Origin: Novosphingobium mathurense
Lineage (GTDB): Bacteria > Pseudomonadota > Alphaproteobacteria > Sphingomonadales > Sphingomonadaceae
Length of the DNA stretch: 64,000 bases
Assembly (NCBI RefSeq): GCF_900168325.1
Contig: NZ_FVZE01000002.1
Coordinates: 843,067 to 907,066 of the forward strand
Direction of reading: 5' to 3'
Shown here: positions 7,805-15,834 of the stretch, in pieces
Layout: every line of letters begins with the position of its first letter
How positions within the stretch are numbered: the first letter of the stretch is position 1
Notes under the pieces: model-generated
Told to the model about the DNA's origin: nothing
Database searches by the model: none
What the model saw: the letters and a program-made list of their open reading frames with translations, nothing else
Translations under genes and position numbers: made by a program

Positions 7805-8656
7805 ATGTCGCATCGCGAAGAGCTGTCGCGATTCCTGAAGTCCGCGCGCGGTCGGCTGAAGCCCGGCGATGTCGGGCTGCCGCCGGGCGAGCGGCGCCGT
7901 GCCAAGGGACTGCGGCGCGAGGAAGTGGCAGCGCTCGCCGGCATGAGCGTGACCTGGTACACGTGGTTCGAGCAGGGCCGTGAAGTGCAGCTATCTGCGC
8001 CGATGATCGAACGGCTGGGCCGCACGCTGCATCTGACCGATACCGAACGCGAGTACCTCTTTGCATTGGCACAGCATCGCCCGCCGCCGCTCGTTTCGCG
8101 CTTTGACGAGACGATTCGGCCCGGCACGCAGCATCTGCTTGACCATCTCGCCATTCCGGCGCTCGTGATCGTCGAGGACTGGACGGTCGTGGGATGGAAC
8201 TCCTTCGTTTCCGCCGCCTTCCGTGACTACAGTGTTTTGCCGCGCAACGAACGCAACCTGTTCAAGATCCTGATGCTCAACGAGCGCTATCAGGCCGATC
8301 CCGACTTCTTTCGGGAAATGGGACAGCGCCTGACGGCGCGATTCAAGTGGGATTACAGCCAGACCGCGCAGCCCGAAGTCTTCGACGAGATCATTGCCGA
8401 GATGGCCGAGCGATCCGCGCTGTTCAGGGAGAGTTGGGAGCGTAGCGAGATCCGGGCTCACTTTGAGGGGATCAATTCCAGTTTCTTCCCCGAAATCGGA
8501 GAAATCTGGTTCCGGCACACGTCCTATGCGATCGAGGAAGCCTCCAGCCAGCGCCTGATCCTGTTTGCGCCGAACGAGGAACGCGATGCCGTTCTGCTCG
8601 AACGTCTGCGCAAGCTCAAGCCGGAACTCGATGTTCCTGCGCAGTGCGATCGATAA
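7805..8656 (+). CDS. XRE-family regulator with MmyB-like ligand domain
   Basis: 283-residue regulator. Residues about 5-75 form a helix-turn-helix of the XRE type (GLRREEVAALAGMSVTWYTW with the EQGR continuation typical of this family); from about 100 onward it has the MmyB-like domain that resembles a PAS fold and in relatives binds small hydrophobic ligands (EDWTVVGWNS, then the ERNLFKILM and WDYSQTAQPEVF segments). It is transcribed away from the BKACE operon with a GGAGGA site ahead of the ATG, the classic position of a local regulator, so it probably controls the BKACE-SDR-VOC operon and perhaps the thioesterase/GST pair that converges on it. The ligand is unknown. Confidence 0.85.
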   Translation: MSHREELSRFLKSARGRLKPGDVGLPPGERRRAKGLRREEVAALAGMSVTWYTWFEQGREVQLSAPMIERLGRTLHLTDTEREYLFALAQHRPPPLVSRFDETIRPGTQHLLDHLAIPALVIVEDWTVVGWNSFVSAAFRDYSVLPRNERNLFKILMLNERYQADPDFFREMGQRLTARFKWDYSQTAQPEVFDEIIAEMAERSALFRESWERSEIRAHFEGINSSFFPEIGEIWFRHTSYAIEEASSQRLILFAPNEERDAVLLERLRKLKPELDVPAQCDR

Positions 8657-8779
8657 TCCCGGGACAGGCAGTGAGCAGGGCAACGAGGCGCGCAGCACCA
8701 TACCCGAGTAGCGTAAGCGAGATCGGGGTCATCCGATAGGAAGAGCCTTCGTCTTGCATTTCGGGCACGAAAGGCAAGT

Positions 8780-9199
8780 TCAGCAGAAGCGCGACCTTAC
8801 GTCATCCGGCACTGGGGCTGAGCGCAGGCCGGAGGGGGCATCGGGCGATGCGACCGTCCAGACGCGTTTTTCGGTGCCTTCCACGCAGAGCCGATCTCCC
8901 AGCAGGATGCGATGCGCAATCGTGAAGCTGCTTTTCCCGAAAATCGGGGCATCTGCCTCGATCCTCACCACATCGCCATAGCTGGCTGGGGAGACGAACC
9001 GCGCCGAAAGGTCGACGAGGGGAAAGCCAACCACTCCCATCTGGGCAAGCATGTCGCGCTTGCGGGGCAGGCCGGCCGTTTCGAAAAGGAGGATCGTGCT
9101 CTCGGCGAACATGTCGATGAAGCGCGGGGCGAAGACGATCCCGGCCGGGTCGCACTGGCCCCATTCGATGCGATGCTCGCGGATCAGGAATGGCTGCAT
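8780..9199 (-). CDS. 4-hydroxybenzoyl-CoA thioesterase-family hydrolase, candidate aroyl-CoA thioesterase (VceB-like)
   Basis: 139-residue hotdog-fold thioesterase. The WGQCDPAGIVFAPRF motif puts the catalytic Asp at position 17, as in the 4-hydroxybenzoyl-CoA thioesterase of Pseudomonas CBS3. Family members hydrolyse aromatic acyl-CoA. In beta-O-4 catabolism BKACE yields vanilloyl-CoA, which needs a thioesterase to become vanillate (VceB in SYK-6, recalled), and this enzyme sits 1.1 kb from the BKACE gene. It begins three bases after the stop of the Nu-class GST, so the two are co-transcribed. The exact substrate is inferred from neighbours. Confidence 0.85.
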   Translation of the reverse strand: MQPFLIREHRIEWGQCDPAGIVFAPRFIDMFAESTILLFETAGLPRKRDMLAQMGVVGFPLVDLSARFVSPASYGDVVRIEADAPIFGKSSFTIAHRILLGDRLCVEGTEKRVWTVASPDAPSGLRSAPVPDDVRSRFC

Positions 9200-9202
9200 C
9201 GT

Positions 9203-9892
9203 TCAGGCCAGGATGTTCTTGCCCTGTCGGGTCGTCTGTTCGGCCATTTCCGATGCCGTGGGAGGTTCGGGAAGGAGGAGACCGCGTTGCACGGCCGGGC
9301 GGGCAGCGACCGTGTCGAACCATCGCTGGAGATGCGTCAGGCCATCCATGTCGATACAGGCCCAGTCGCGGCCACGGACCCAGGGGAAGCAGGCGATGTC
9401 GGCGATCGAATAGTCGCCTGCAAGGAATTCCCGATCGGCGAGGTTGCGGTCCATCACCTCGAACAGACGCCGGCTCTCGCGGGTGTAACGGTCGATCACG
9501 GACGGCAGCTTTTCGTCGAAGTAGCGATTGAAGACGGTCGCCTGTCCCATCATCGGACCCAGGCCCGACATCTGCCACATGACCCACTGGATCACTTCGC
9601 TGCGTCCTGTGACATCTGCGGGCAGGAAGCGGTCGAACTTTTCGGCAAGATAGATGAGGATCGCACCGGATTCGAAGACCGCGAAGGGACCTCGCACAGT
9701 TTCGACATCGTGATCGATCAGCGTCGGAATGCGGCCGTTGGGATTGAGCCTGAGATACCACTCTTCCTTCTGCTCTCGATCCGTGAGCGAAATCGGGCGC
9801 AGCCTGTAGGCCACGCCCAGTTCCTCGAGCATGATCGTGGTCTTCCAGCCGTTCGGCGTTTCCGATGTCAGCAATTCGAGCAAGCGTCTCAC
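9203..9892 (-). CDS. Nu-class glutathione S-transferase, candidate glutathione-removing enzyme (GSTNu-like)
   Basis: About 229 residues, YfcG/YghU type. The N-terminus LLTSETPNGWKTTIMLEELG is the Nu-class signature that binds two glutathione molecules and supports disulfide-linked thiol chemistry. In Novosphingobium aromaticivorans a Nu-class GST replaces LigG and strips glutathione from both epimers of the beta-etherase product. Here it coexists with a true ligG 1.9 kb away, so it may widen stereochemical range. Start: I favour the GTG at 9892, which leaves three residues before the conserved core; an ATG at 9955 would add 21 residues that look non-family, and a TTG at 9883 is also possible. 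It leads a two-gene operon with the thioesterase. Confidence 0.8.
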   Translation of the reverse strand: MRRLLELLTSETPNGWKTTIMLEELGVAYRLRPISLTDREQKEEWYLRLNPNGRIPTLIDHDVETVRGPFAVFESGAILIYLAEKFDRFLPADVTGRSEVIQWVMWQMSGLGPMMGQATVFNRYFDEKLPSVIDRYTRESRRLFEVMDRNLADREFLAGDYSIADIACFPWVRGRDWACIDMDGLTHLQRWFDTVAARPAVQRGLLLPEPPTASEMAEQTTRQGKNILA

Positions 9893-10115
9893 TCCGCATT
9901 TCGCGCGATTCGCCGCGCCTTGAAGGGCAAGACAAGCAGAGCGGCGCCTTCGCAACCAGAAGAGCGAAAACAGTATTAGTGGGACTGACAGCTTCCCGAA
10001 GCGCTTAACCAGTTGGCGATTCTAATAGTATTGGCGGTGGACTTCCTCACCCGCGAACCGTGCAGCACTCTGCGTGTCATATCGAGAATGACAGACGGAG
10101 AGGGACTGCCAGTTC

Positions 10116-10868
10116 ATGTTGACGCTCTACAGCTTCGGTCCGGGGGCCAATTCGCTCAAGCCACTGCTTGCCCTTTACGAGAAGGGCTTGGAATTCACAC
10201 CGCGCTTCGTCGATCCCACGCGGTTCGAGCATCACGAAGACTGGTTCAAGAAGATCAATCCGCGCGGGCAGGTCCCGGCGCTCGACCATGACGGGCACAT
10301 CATCACCGAATCGACGGTGATCTGCGAGTATCTCGAGGATGCCTTTCCCGAAGCTCCGCGCCTGCGACCCGTCGATCCGGTGAATATCGCTGAAATGCGG
10401 GTCTGGACGAAGTGGGTGGACGAATACTTCTGCTGGTGCGTTTCCACGATCGGCTGGGAACGGATGATCGGGCCGATGGCGCGGGCGCTTTCGGACGAGG
10501 AATTCGAGGCGAAGGTCGCGCGCATTCCCGTGCCGGAGCAACGTACGAAGTGGCGCACCGCGCGCGCCGGTTTCCCGAAGGACGTGCTGGCCGAAGAGAT
10601 GCGCAAGATCGGCGTATCGGTGAACCGGCTCGAAATGCGGCTTGCCGAGAGCCCCTGGCTCGCCGGCGATGAGTTCACATTGGCCGACGTTTGCAATTTC
10701 GCCATCGCCAACGGCATGCAGAACGGATTTTCCGATATCGTCAACCGCGAAGCGACACCGCACCTCGTAGCGTGGATCGAGAAGATCAACGACCGCCCGG
10801 CCTGCAAGACGATGTTCGCTCACTCGAAAAGCGAATTCGCCGACCGTGGCCGGAAAGTCACCGCCTGA
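10116..10868 (+). CDS. ligF: Beta-etherase LigF
   Basis: 250-residue GST very close to LigF of Sphingobium SYK-6 as recalled: the N-terminal LYSFGPGANSLKPL block, FKKINPRGQVPAL loop with cis-Pro54, Glu65-Ser66, and the internal RVWTKWVDEYFCWCVSTIGW segment are all present. LigF uses glutathione to cleave the beta-aryl ether of the (beta-S) C-alpha-ketone dimer (MPHPV), releasing guaiacol and a glutathione thioether. The 223-base gap upstream separates it from the divergent Nu GST and should hold its promoter. It is first in a ligF-ligE-ligG-ALDH run with 43, 13 and 43 base gaps. GGAGAGGGA lies upstream of the ATG. Confidence 0.93.
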   Translation: MLTLYSFGPGANSLKPLLALYEKGLEFTPRFVDPTRFEHHEDWFKKINPRGQVPALDHDGHIITESTVICEYLEDAFPEAPRLRPVDPVNIAEMRVWTKWVDEYFCWCVSTIGWERMIGPMARALSDEEFEAKVARIPVPEQRTKWRTARAGFPKDVLAEEMRKIGVSVNRLEMRLAESPWLAGDEFTLADVCNFAIANGMQNGFSDIVNREATPHLVAWIEKINDRPACKTMFAHSKSEFADRGRKVTA

Positions 10869-10911
10869 CGGTTCCCACCGCCACGAACCTGCGACCAAGG
10901 AGCTTCCCGGG

Positions 10912-11733
10912 ATGGCCAGAGACAACCGTATTACCCTTTACGATCTGCAACTCGCTTCGGGCTGCACGATCAGCCCCTTCGTCTGGCGTACGAAATATGC
11001 GCTGGCGCACAAGGGGTTCGACATCGATATCGTGCCCGGCGGCTTTACCGGAATCGCCGAACGGACGGGTGGGCGCAGCGAGCGCGTTCCGGTCATCGTC
11101 GATGACGGCGAATGGGTGCTGGACAGCTGGAAAATCGCCGAATACCTCGATGAGCGCTATCCGGAACGGCCGATGTTGTTCGAAGGCCCTTCGATGCAAC
11201 AGCTCACCAAGTTTCTCGACGCCTGGCTGTGGCAGACTGCGATCGGCCCCTGGTTCCGTTGCTATATCCAGGATTATCACGACCTGTCATTGCCCCAGGA
11301 TCAGGCCTATGTCCGCCACTCGCGCGAGACGATGTTTCTGGGCGGGAAGACTCTGGAGGAAGTGCAGGCGGGCAGGGAAGATCGCCTGCCGCTGGTGCCT
11401 CCGACGCTGGAACCCTTCCGCAAGTTGCTGCGCGATACGCCCTGGCTTGGCGGGGATGCGCCGAACTTCGCCGATTACACGGCGCTTTCCGTCTTTCTGT
11501 GGACGGCCTCGGTCGCAACGACACCACCTCTGACCGAGGACGATCCCTTGCGCGGCTGGCTCGATCGCGGTTTCGATCTCCATGGCGGGCTGGGCCGGCA
11601 CCCCGGGATGCACAGTCTTTTCGGCCTGCAACTGCGGGAAGGTGATCCCGAACCGTTCGTGCGTGACGGTGCAGGGATCGAGGTGGCTCCGGTCAACCGC
11701 GGAACTGCGCGAAGTGCCGAGATGGCGGACTGA
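10912..11733 (+). CDS. ligE: Beta-etherase LigE (LigE/LigP type)
   Basis: 273-residue GST matching LigE: the start ITLYDLQLASGCTISPFVWR with Ser21, GGFTGIAERTGGRSERVPVI with cis-Pro60, Asp71-Ser72, and the FLWTASVATTPPLTEDDPLR end segment. LigE cleaves the (beta-R) enantiomer of the C-alpha-oxidised beta-O-4 dimer, complementing LigF. LigP is a close paralogue with the same stereospecificity and cannot be excluded by eye. Start: ATG at 10912 with AAGGAG 9 bases upstream; longer in-frame starts run back into ligF. The neighbouring ligF and ligG support the name. Confidence 0.92.
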   Translation: MARDNRITLYDLQLASGCTISPFVWRTKYALAHKGFDIDIVPGGFTGIAERTGGRSERVPVIVDDGEWVLDSWKIAEYLDERYPERPMLFEGPSMQQLTKFLDAWLWQTAIGPWFRCYIQDYHDLSLPQDQAYVRHSRETMFLGGKTLEEVQAGREDRLPLVPPTLEPFRKLLRDTPWLGGDAPNFADYTALSVFLWTASVATTPPLTEDDPLRGWLDRGFDLHGGLGRHPGMHSLFGLQLREGDPEPFVRDGAGIEVAPVNRGTARSAEMAD

Positions 11734-11746
11734 GAGGAGAGTGACG

Positions 11747-12580
11747 ATGGCATGGCACGAAGAGCCGCCGCCGGGTGCCCTGCGGATGTATCACATCCCG
11801 GGCTGCCCTTTTTCCGAACGCGTGGAAATCCTGCTCGATCTCAAGGGGCTGTCGGGGATCATGGCCGACCATGAAATCGACATCTCGAAGCCTCGGCCGG
11901 ACTGGCTCCTGTCGAAAACGCGTGGGACGACCTCGCTTCCCGCGCTCGAGCTGGAGAACGGCGAAACCCTGAAGGAGAGCATGGTGATCCTGCGCTACTT
12001 CGAGGAGCGGTTTCCCGAACGGCCGGTCGCGCGGCGCGATCCCTTTGAACATGCGGTCGAGGCCATGCTTTGTGCCACGGACGGGCAGTTTACCGGTGCC
12101 GGTTATCGCATGATCCTCAACCGGGACCGCTCGAAGCGCGACGACCACAAGGCGGAAGTGGATGCGCAGTATGCAAGGCTGGATGATTTCCTGAGGCACT
12201 ACAGCCCTGACGGCGATTATCTGTTCGCTACTTTCGGTTGGGCCGAAGTGGCCTTTGCGCCGATGTTCAAGCGCCTTTGGTTCCTTGAATACTATGAAGA
12301 TTACGAAGTGCCCCGGCACCTCACGCGCGTATTGCGTTGGCGCGAAGCCTGTACCGAACACCCGGCCGTTGCGAACAGGCACAGTCATCGCGAGCTGATG
12401 ACCCTGTATTACGATTACAGCCAGGGCGGCGGCAACGGTCGTCTTCCTCAAGGGCGGCAGGTCTCCAGCTTCACTCTCGATCCGGCTTGGGACAAGCGTC
12501 CCATGCCTCCGCGCGACAAGTGGGGCACGCCTGCCACCGATCGCGAACTGGGCCTTGCCACCGCGACTGTCGGTGCCTGA
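11747..12580 (+). CDS. ligG: Glutathione lyase LigG
   Basis: 277-residue omega-class-like GST. The catalytic motif IPGCPFSERVEI carries Cys20, the nucleophile that forms a mixed disulfide with glutathione. The segments DISKPRPDWLL, FGWAEVAFAPMFKRLWFL and YDYSQGGGNGR match LigG as I recall it. It removes glutathione from the LigF product ((beta-R)-GS-HPV), giving beta-hydroxypropiovanillone and glutathione disulfide. The ATG at 11747 has AGGAG seven bases upstream; earlier in-frame codons lie inside ligE. The gene is 13 bases after ligE and 43 before the aldehyde dehydrogenase. Confidence 0.92.
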   Translation: MAWHEEPPPGALRMYHIPGCPFSERVEILLDLKGLSGIMADHEIDISKPRPDWLLSKTRGTTSLPALELENGETLKESMVILRYFEERFPERPVARRDPFEHAVEAMLCATDGQFTGAGYRMILNRDRSKRDDHKAEVDAQYARLDDFLRHYSPDGDYLFATFGWAEVAFAPMFKRLWFLEYYEDYEVPRHLTRVLRWREACTEHPAVANRHSHRELMTLYYDYSQGGGNGRLPQGRQVSSFTLDPAWDKRPMPPRDKWGTPATDRELGLATATVGA

Positions 12581-12623
12581 GATCTCCGATATTCTTACTC
12601 TTGCCGAGAACAGGACCATTTTC

Positions 12624-14060
12624 ATGAAGAGCTACTTGCAGAACTATATCGATGGCAGCTGGGTCGACAGCGAAGGCGGCGTCGGGCACCCCGTCGTGAG
12701 CCCCGCAACCGAGGATACCTGCTCGCAGATCGTGCTGGGCACGGCGGCTGACGTCGACCGGGCTGTGGCGGCGGCGCGGCGGGCTTTCGAAAGCTTCGGG
12801 CAAACCACCCGTGAAGAACGCATGGCCCTGCTTGAAAGGGTGATCGAGGCTTACAAGGCCCGTATTCCCGACATTGCAGAAGCGATTGCAGTCGAGATGG
12901 GCTGTCCGATCTCGACGGCGTCCACCGCGCAGGCGGGATCGGGTGTGGCGCATCTTGGCCAGGCTTTGGCTGCTCTCAAGGACTTTGCGTTCTCCGAGAG
13001 CCTGGGCGAGAACACGGTGGTCCGCGAGCCCATCGGCGTTGTCGCCCTCATTACTCCCTGGAACTGGCCGATGAACCAGATCGTCGCCAAGGTCGGCCCA
13101 TGCCTTGCTGCGGGCTGCACAATGATCCTCAAGCCCAGCGAGGAAGCGCCGACTTCCGCCGCGATCTTTGCCGAAGTCATGGAAGCGGCGGGCGTTCCTG
13201 CCGGTGTCTTCAACCTCGTGCAGGGGGACGGGCCCGGTGTCGGCACCGCGCTTGCGAAGCATCCGGGCATCGACATGATCAGTTTCACGGGTTCCACGCG
13301 TGCCGGCATCATGGTTGCCAAGAATGCCGCCGATACCGTCAAGCGCGTGTCGCAGGAACTGGGAGGCAAGTCGCCCAACATCATCATCGAAGGAACTCCC
13401 CTCGATGCCGCGCTGCCCGGAGGGGTGGGCGGTGTGCTGATCAATTCGGGCCAAAGCTGCGTCGCCCCTACGCGCATGCTGGTCCACAAGTCGCAGCATG
13501 ATGAAGCGGCAAGGATGGTGGGTGAGATGTTCGCCGCCAAGCCGGTCGGCGATCCGATGACGGAAGGCCCGCATATCGGCCCGGTGGTGAACAAGGCGCA
13601 GTGGGACAAGATCCAGGGTCTGATCCAGAAGGGCATCGACGAGGGCGCGACGCTGGTAACTGGCGGTCTGGGGCGTCCCGATGGTCTGGAGCGTGGCTTC
13701 TACGTCAAGCCGACCGTGTTCTCGAACGTGACCCCGGACATGACGATCGCCCAGGAGGAAATCTTCGGTCCGGTCCTGGCCATCATGCCTTACGAGGATG
13801 AGGATGACGCCGTGCGCATCGCCAACGACACGCCTTACGGTCTGGGCGCCTACATTGCCGGTGATCCCGCCAAGGCGAGCAAGATCGTCGGCAAGCTGCG
13901 GGCGGGCGCCGTTTTCGTCAACGCCGGCGGTCTCGTCTTCGACATGCCCTTCGGTGGCTACAAGCAGTCGGGCAACGGTCGGGAATTCGGCAAGTTCGGT
14001 ATCGAGGAATTCCTCGAGATCAAGTCGGTCATCGGCGCATACCAGCCCGAAAACGCCTGA
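12624..14060 (+). CDS. NAD(P)-dependent aldehyde dehydrogenase of the lig operon
   Basis: 478-residue aldehyde dehydrogenase. Active-site residues: Asn147 (TPWNWP), general base Glu245 (QELGGKSPN) and nucleophile Cys279 (NSGQSCVAPTR). It is last in the ligF-ligE-ligG operon. The product of LigG, beta-hydroxypropiovanillone, is oxidised to vanilloyl acetaldehyde and then by aldehyde dehydrogenases to vanilloyl acetate, so this gene is a good candidate for that second step; vanillin oxidation is an alternative because the stilbene dioxygenase nearby yields vanillin. Start: ATG at 12624 begins the family core MKSYLQNYIDGSW. Confidence 0.88.
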   Translation: MKSYLQNYIDGSWVDSEGGVGHPVVSPATEDTCSQIVLGTAADVDRAVAAARRAFESFGQTTREERMALLERVIEAYKARIPDIAEAIAVEMGCPISTASTAQAGSGVAHLGQALAALKDFAFSESLGENTVVREPIGVVALITPWNWPMNQIVAKVGPCLAAGCTMILKPSEEAPTSAAIFAEVMEAAGVPAGVFNLVQGDGPGVGTALAKHPGIDMISFTGSTRAGIMVAKNAADTVKRVSQELGGKSPNIIIEGTPLDAALPGGVGGVLINSGQSCVAPTRMLVHKSQHDEAARMVGEMFAAKPVGDPMTEGPHIGPVVNKAQWDKIQGLIQKGIDEGATLVTGGLGRPDGLERGFYVKPTVFSNVTPDMTIAQEEIFGPVLAIMPYEDEDDAVRIANDTPYGLGAYIAGDPAKASKIVGKLRAGAVFVNAGGLVFDMPFGGYKQSGNGREFGKFGIEEFLEIKSVIGAYQPENA

Positions 14061-14070
14061 CGGGATCGGG

Positions 14071-14098
14071 AGGGCGGAGACCGTCCGGTGTCCGCCCT
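14071..14098 (+). terminator. Hairpin after the lig operon
   Basis: An 8-bp perfect stem (AGGGCGGA and TCCGCCCT) with a 12-base loop begins 11 bases after the aldehyde dehydrogenase stop. There is no clear T-run behind it, so it is a weak intrinsic terminator or an mRNA 3-prime stabiliser. Confidence 0.5.
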
Positions 14099-14105
14099 TC
14101 GGCAG

Positions 14106-14342
14106 TCAGGTCAGCTCCTTGATCGAAACGGTGCGACCTGCCGCCGCCGCCCGATTGGCGTCGCGGCGCAGGCGCTCGATCTCGAGGCGATCGGCCGGAG
14201 GATCCTCTTCGGGCAGGGCGGCGAGGGACGTCTCATAGATTTCGCGGAAATCCCGGGCATATTCGGGATGGGAAAAGATGGGTCCCTGGTTGCTTCCGGC
14301 GAGCATCGTCCGACCCCGCCCTATCGCCGTGACGTCCCGATG
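14106..14342 (-). CDS. Small unrecognised protein or C-terminal remnant
   Basis: A 78-residue reading frame in an otherwise gene-free 427-base gap. The sequence around GSNQGPIFSHPEYARDF and EIERLRRDANRAAAAGR looks like real protein rather than chance: charged, helical and with normal local codon use. I do not recognise the family. There is no good ribosome site at the ATG at 14342, and the same frame stays open much further left-to-right inside the MFS gene, which is shadow. It may be the surviving C-terminus of a larger catabolic enzyme, or a genuine small protein. The hairpin at 14071-14098 lies just past its stop. Confidence 0.35.
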   Translation of the reverse strand, partial: HRDVTAIGRGRTMLAGSNQGPIFSHPEYARDFREIYETSLAALPEEDPPADRLEIERLRRDANRAAAAGRTVSIKELT

Positions 14343-14419
14343 CATTTTGCGCACCCGCGTTTCGGCAATTTGCTCGCCACACGCCAAACCGATTGAATTC
14401 CTTTCGCAGACACGTATTC

Positions 14420-14434
14420 GTATCTCAAGGATAC
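14420..14434 (+). promoter_or_regulatory. Inverted repeat upstream of aromatic-acid transporter
   Basis: GTATC-TCAAG-GATAC, a perfect 5-bp dyad with 5-base spacing, 53 bases before the GTG of the MFS gene. It lies where a promoter is expected and is followed by ACTAA, a pentamer also seen in other catabolic promoters here. Candidate operator; no binding evidence. Confidence 0.4.
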
Positions 14435-14487
14435 TAAACGGGGTGGTGCCTGCCTGTGGCGGCTGCGCCCGCCAAGGGAGGAATTGG

Positions 14488-15795
14488 GTGAACGCGAAGG
14501 ATCCACGGGACATTGTCGATAATGCTCCCATGTCACGCGCGCAGATCGTGGCCGTGGCCATCATGGTCGGCCTGAACGCGCTGGACGGGTTCGACGTGCT
14601 TTCGATCAGCTTCGCTTCGCCGGGCATTGCTGCCGAATGGGGTATCGACAGGGTCGCCCTGGGTGCGGTCCTGTCGATGGAACTGATCGGCATGGCGGTC
14701 GGTTCGCTTGTCCTTGGAGGCGTCGCGGATCGCGTCGGACGGCAGCGTACGATCCTGGGCTGCCTCGCCGTGATGGCGCTGGGCATGGCGATGGTGACGC
14801 AGGCCGGCAGCATTGCCGAACTTTCGATCTGGCGTGTCCTGACCGGCCTCGGCATCGGCGGAATGCTTGCCTCGATCAACGCCGTGACGGCGGAATTCGC
14901 CAATGCCCGGCGCCGCACGATCGCCATGGGTCTGATGGTGATCGGCTATCCGCTGGGTGCCGTGATCGGCGGTCTCATTTCGGCGGAATTACTGGTGCTG
15001 TTCGACTGGCGGGCCATCTTCTGGTTCGGCAGCCTGCTGACGGCCTGCTTCATTCCTCTTGTCTGGGCCTTTGCTCCGGAAACTGCGCAATACCTGCTGG
15101 TCCGCCGCGGTCCCCACACGCTGGAGCGGATCAACCGGCTCATGGCGCGCTTCGGGCATGGCCCGGTATCAGCCTTGCCGCCCGAACCGTCCGGAAAGGA
15201 CAAGCCGTCGCTTGCGGATATCTTCAGGCCCGGGCTCCTCGCGACGACCGTTCTCGTCACCTTCGCCTATTTTGCCCATATCGTCAGCTTTTACTTCATC
15301 CTGAAGTGGACGCCGAAAATCGTCGTCGACATTGGCTTCCCTGCGCCTGAGGCCGCTGGCGTGCTGGTTGCCGCGAACCTTGGCGGGGCGATAGGTGGCG
15401 GAATATTCGGGTTCGCCGTGCAGAAGTTGCCGCTCAAGGGCGCCACGATAGCCATGCTGTTCGGATCGGCGCTCATGATCGCCCTGTTCGGGGCTTCGGG
15501 TGTCCGGACATTGGCTGGCCTTTCGGCGCTGGCCTTCGTCTCTGGCCTCTTTACCAACAGCGCGGTATCCGGCCTCTATGTAATCTTCGCCCGGAGTTTC
15601 CCGACGCATGTGCGGGCGACAGGGACGGGATTTGCAATCGGTATCGGTCGCGGCGGCGCGGCGCTCTCGCCAATCCTGGCCGGCGTGCTGTTCGAGGCGG
15701 GATTTTCCCTGCCCTGGGTTTCCACCCTTATCGCGATGGGCTCGCTGTTCGCTGCGTTTGCGCTCATAACCATGCGGTTTCGTCCCCGCGATTGA
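14488..15795 (+). CDS. MFS aromatic acid:H+ symporter (AAHS-type)
   Basis: 435-residue, about 12-helix major facilitator transporter of the inner membrane. The NALDGFDVLSISFASP segment in helix 1 (with the DGFD motif typical of 4-hydroxybenzoate/vanillate-type transporters such as PcaK and VanK) and GGVADRVGRQR between helices 2 and 3 identify the AAHS family. It probably imports a lignin-derived aromatic acid. Start: the GTG at 14488 has AAGGGAGG 7 bases upstream; an in-frame ATG far upstream would add a hydrophilic leader. The next gene, an acyl-CoA dehydrogenase, follows by 39 bases and may be co-transcribed. Confidence 0.88.
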   Translation: MNAKDPRDIVDNAPMSRAQIVAVAIMVGLNALDGFDVLSISFASPGIAAEWGIDRVALGAVLSMELIGMAVGSLVLGGVADRVGRQRTILGCLAVMALGMAMVTQAGSIAELSIWRVLTGLGIGGMLASINAVTAEFANARRRTIAMGLMVIGYPLGAVIGGLISAELLVLFDWRAIFWFGSLLTACFIPLVWAFAPETAQYLLVRRGPHTLERINRLMARFGHGPVSALPPEPSGKDKPSLADIFRPGLLATTVLVTFAYFAHIVSFYFILKWTPKIVVDIGFPAPEAAGVLVAANLGGAIGGGIFGFAVQKLPLKGATIAMLFGSALMIALFGASGVRTLAGLSALAFVSGLFTNSAVSGLYVIFARSFPTHVRATGTGFAIGIGRGGAALSPILAGVLFEAGFSLPWVSTLIAMGSLFAAFALITMRFRPRD

Positions 15796-15834
15796 GGCGT
15801 TGCGGCCTGCGGTTCCAGGTATAGGAGAGCGAGC

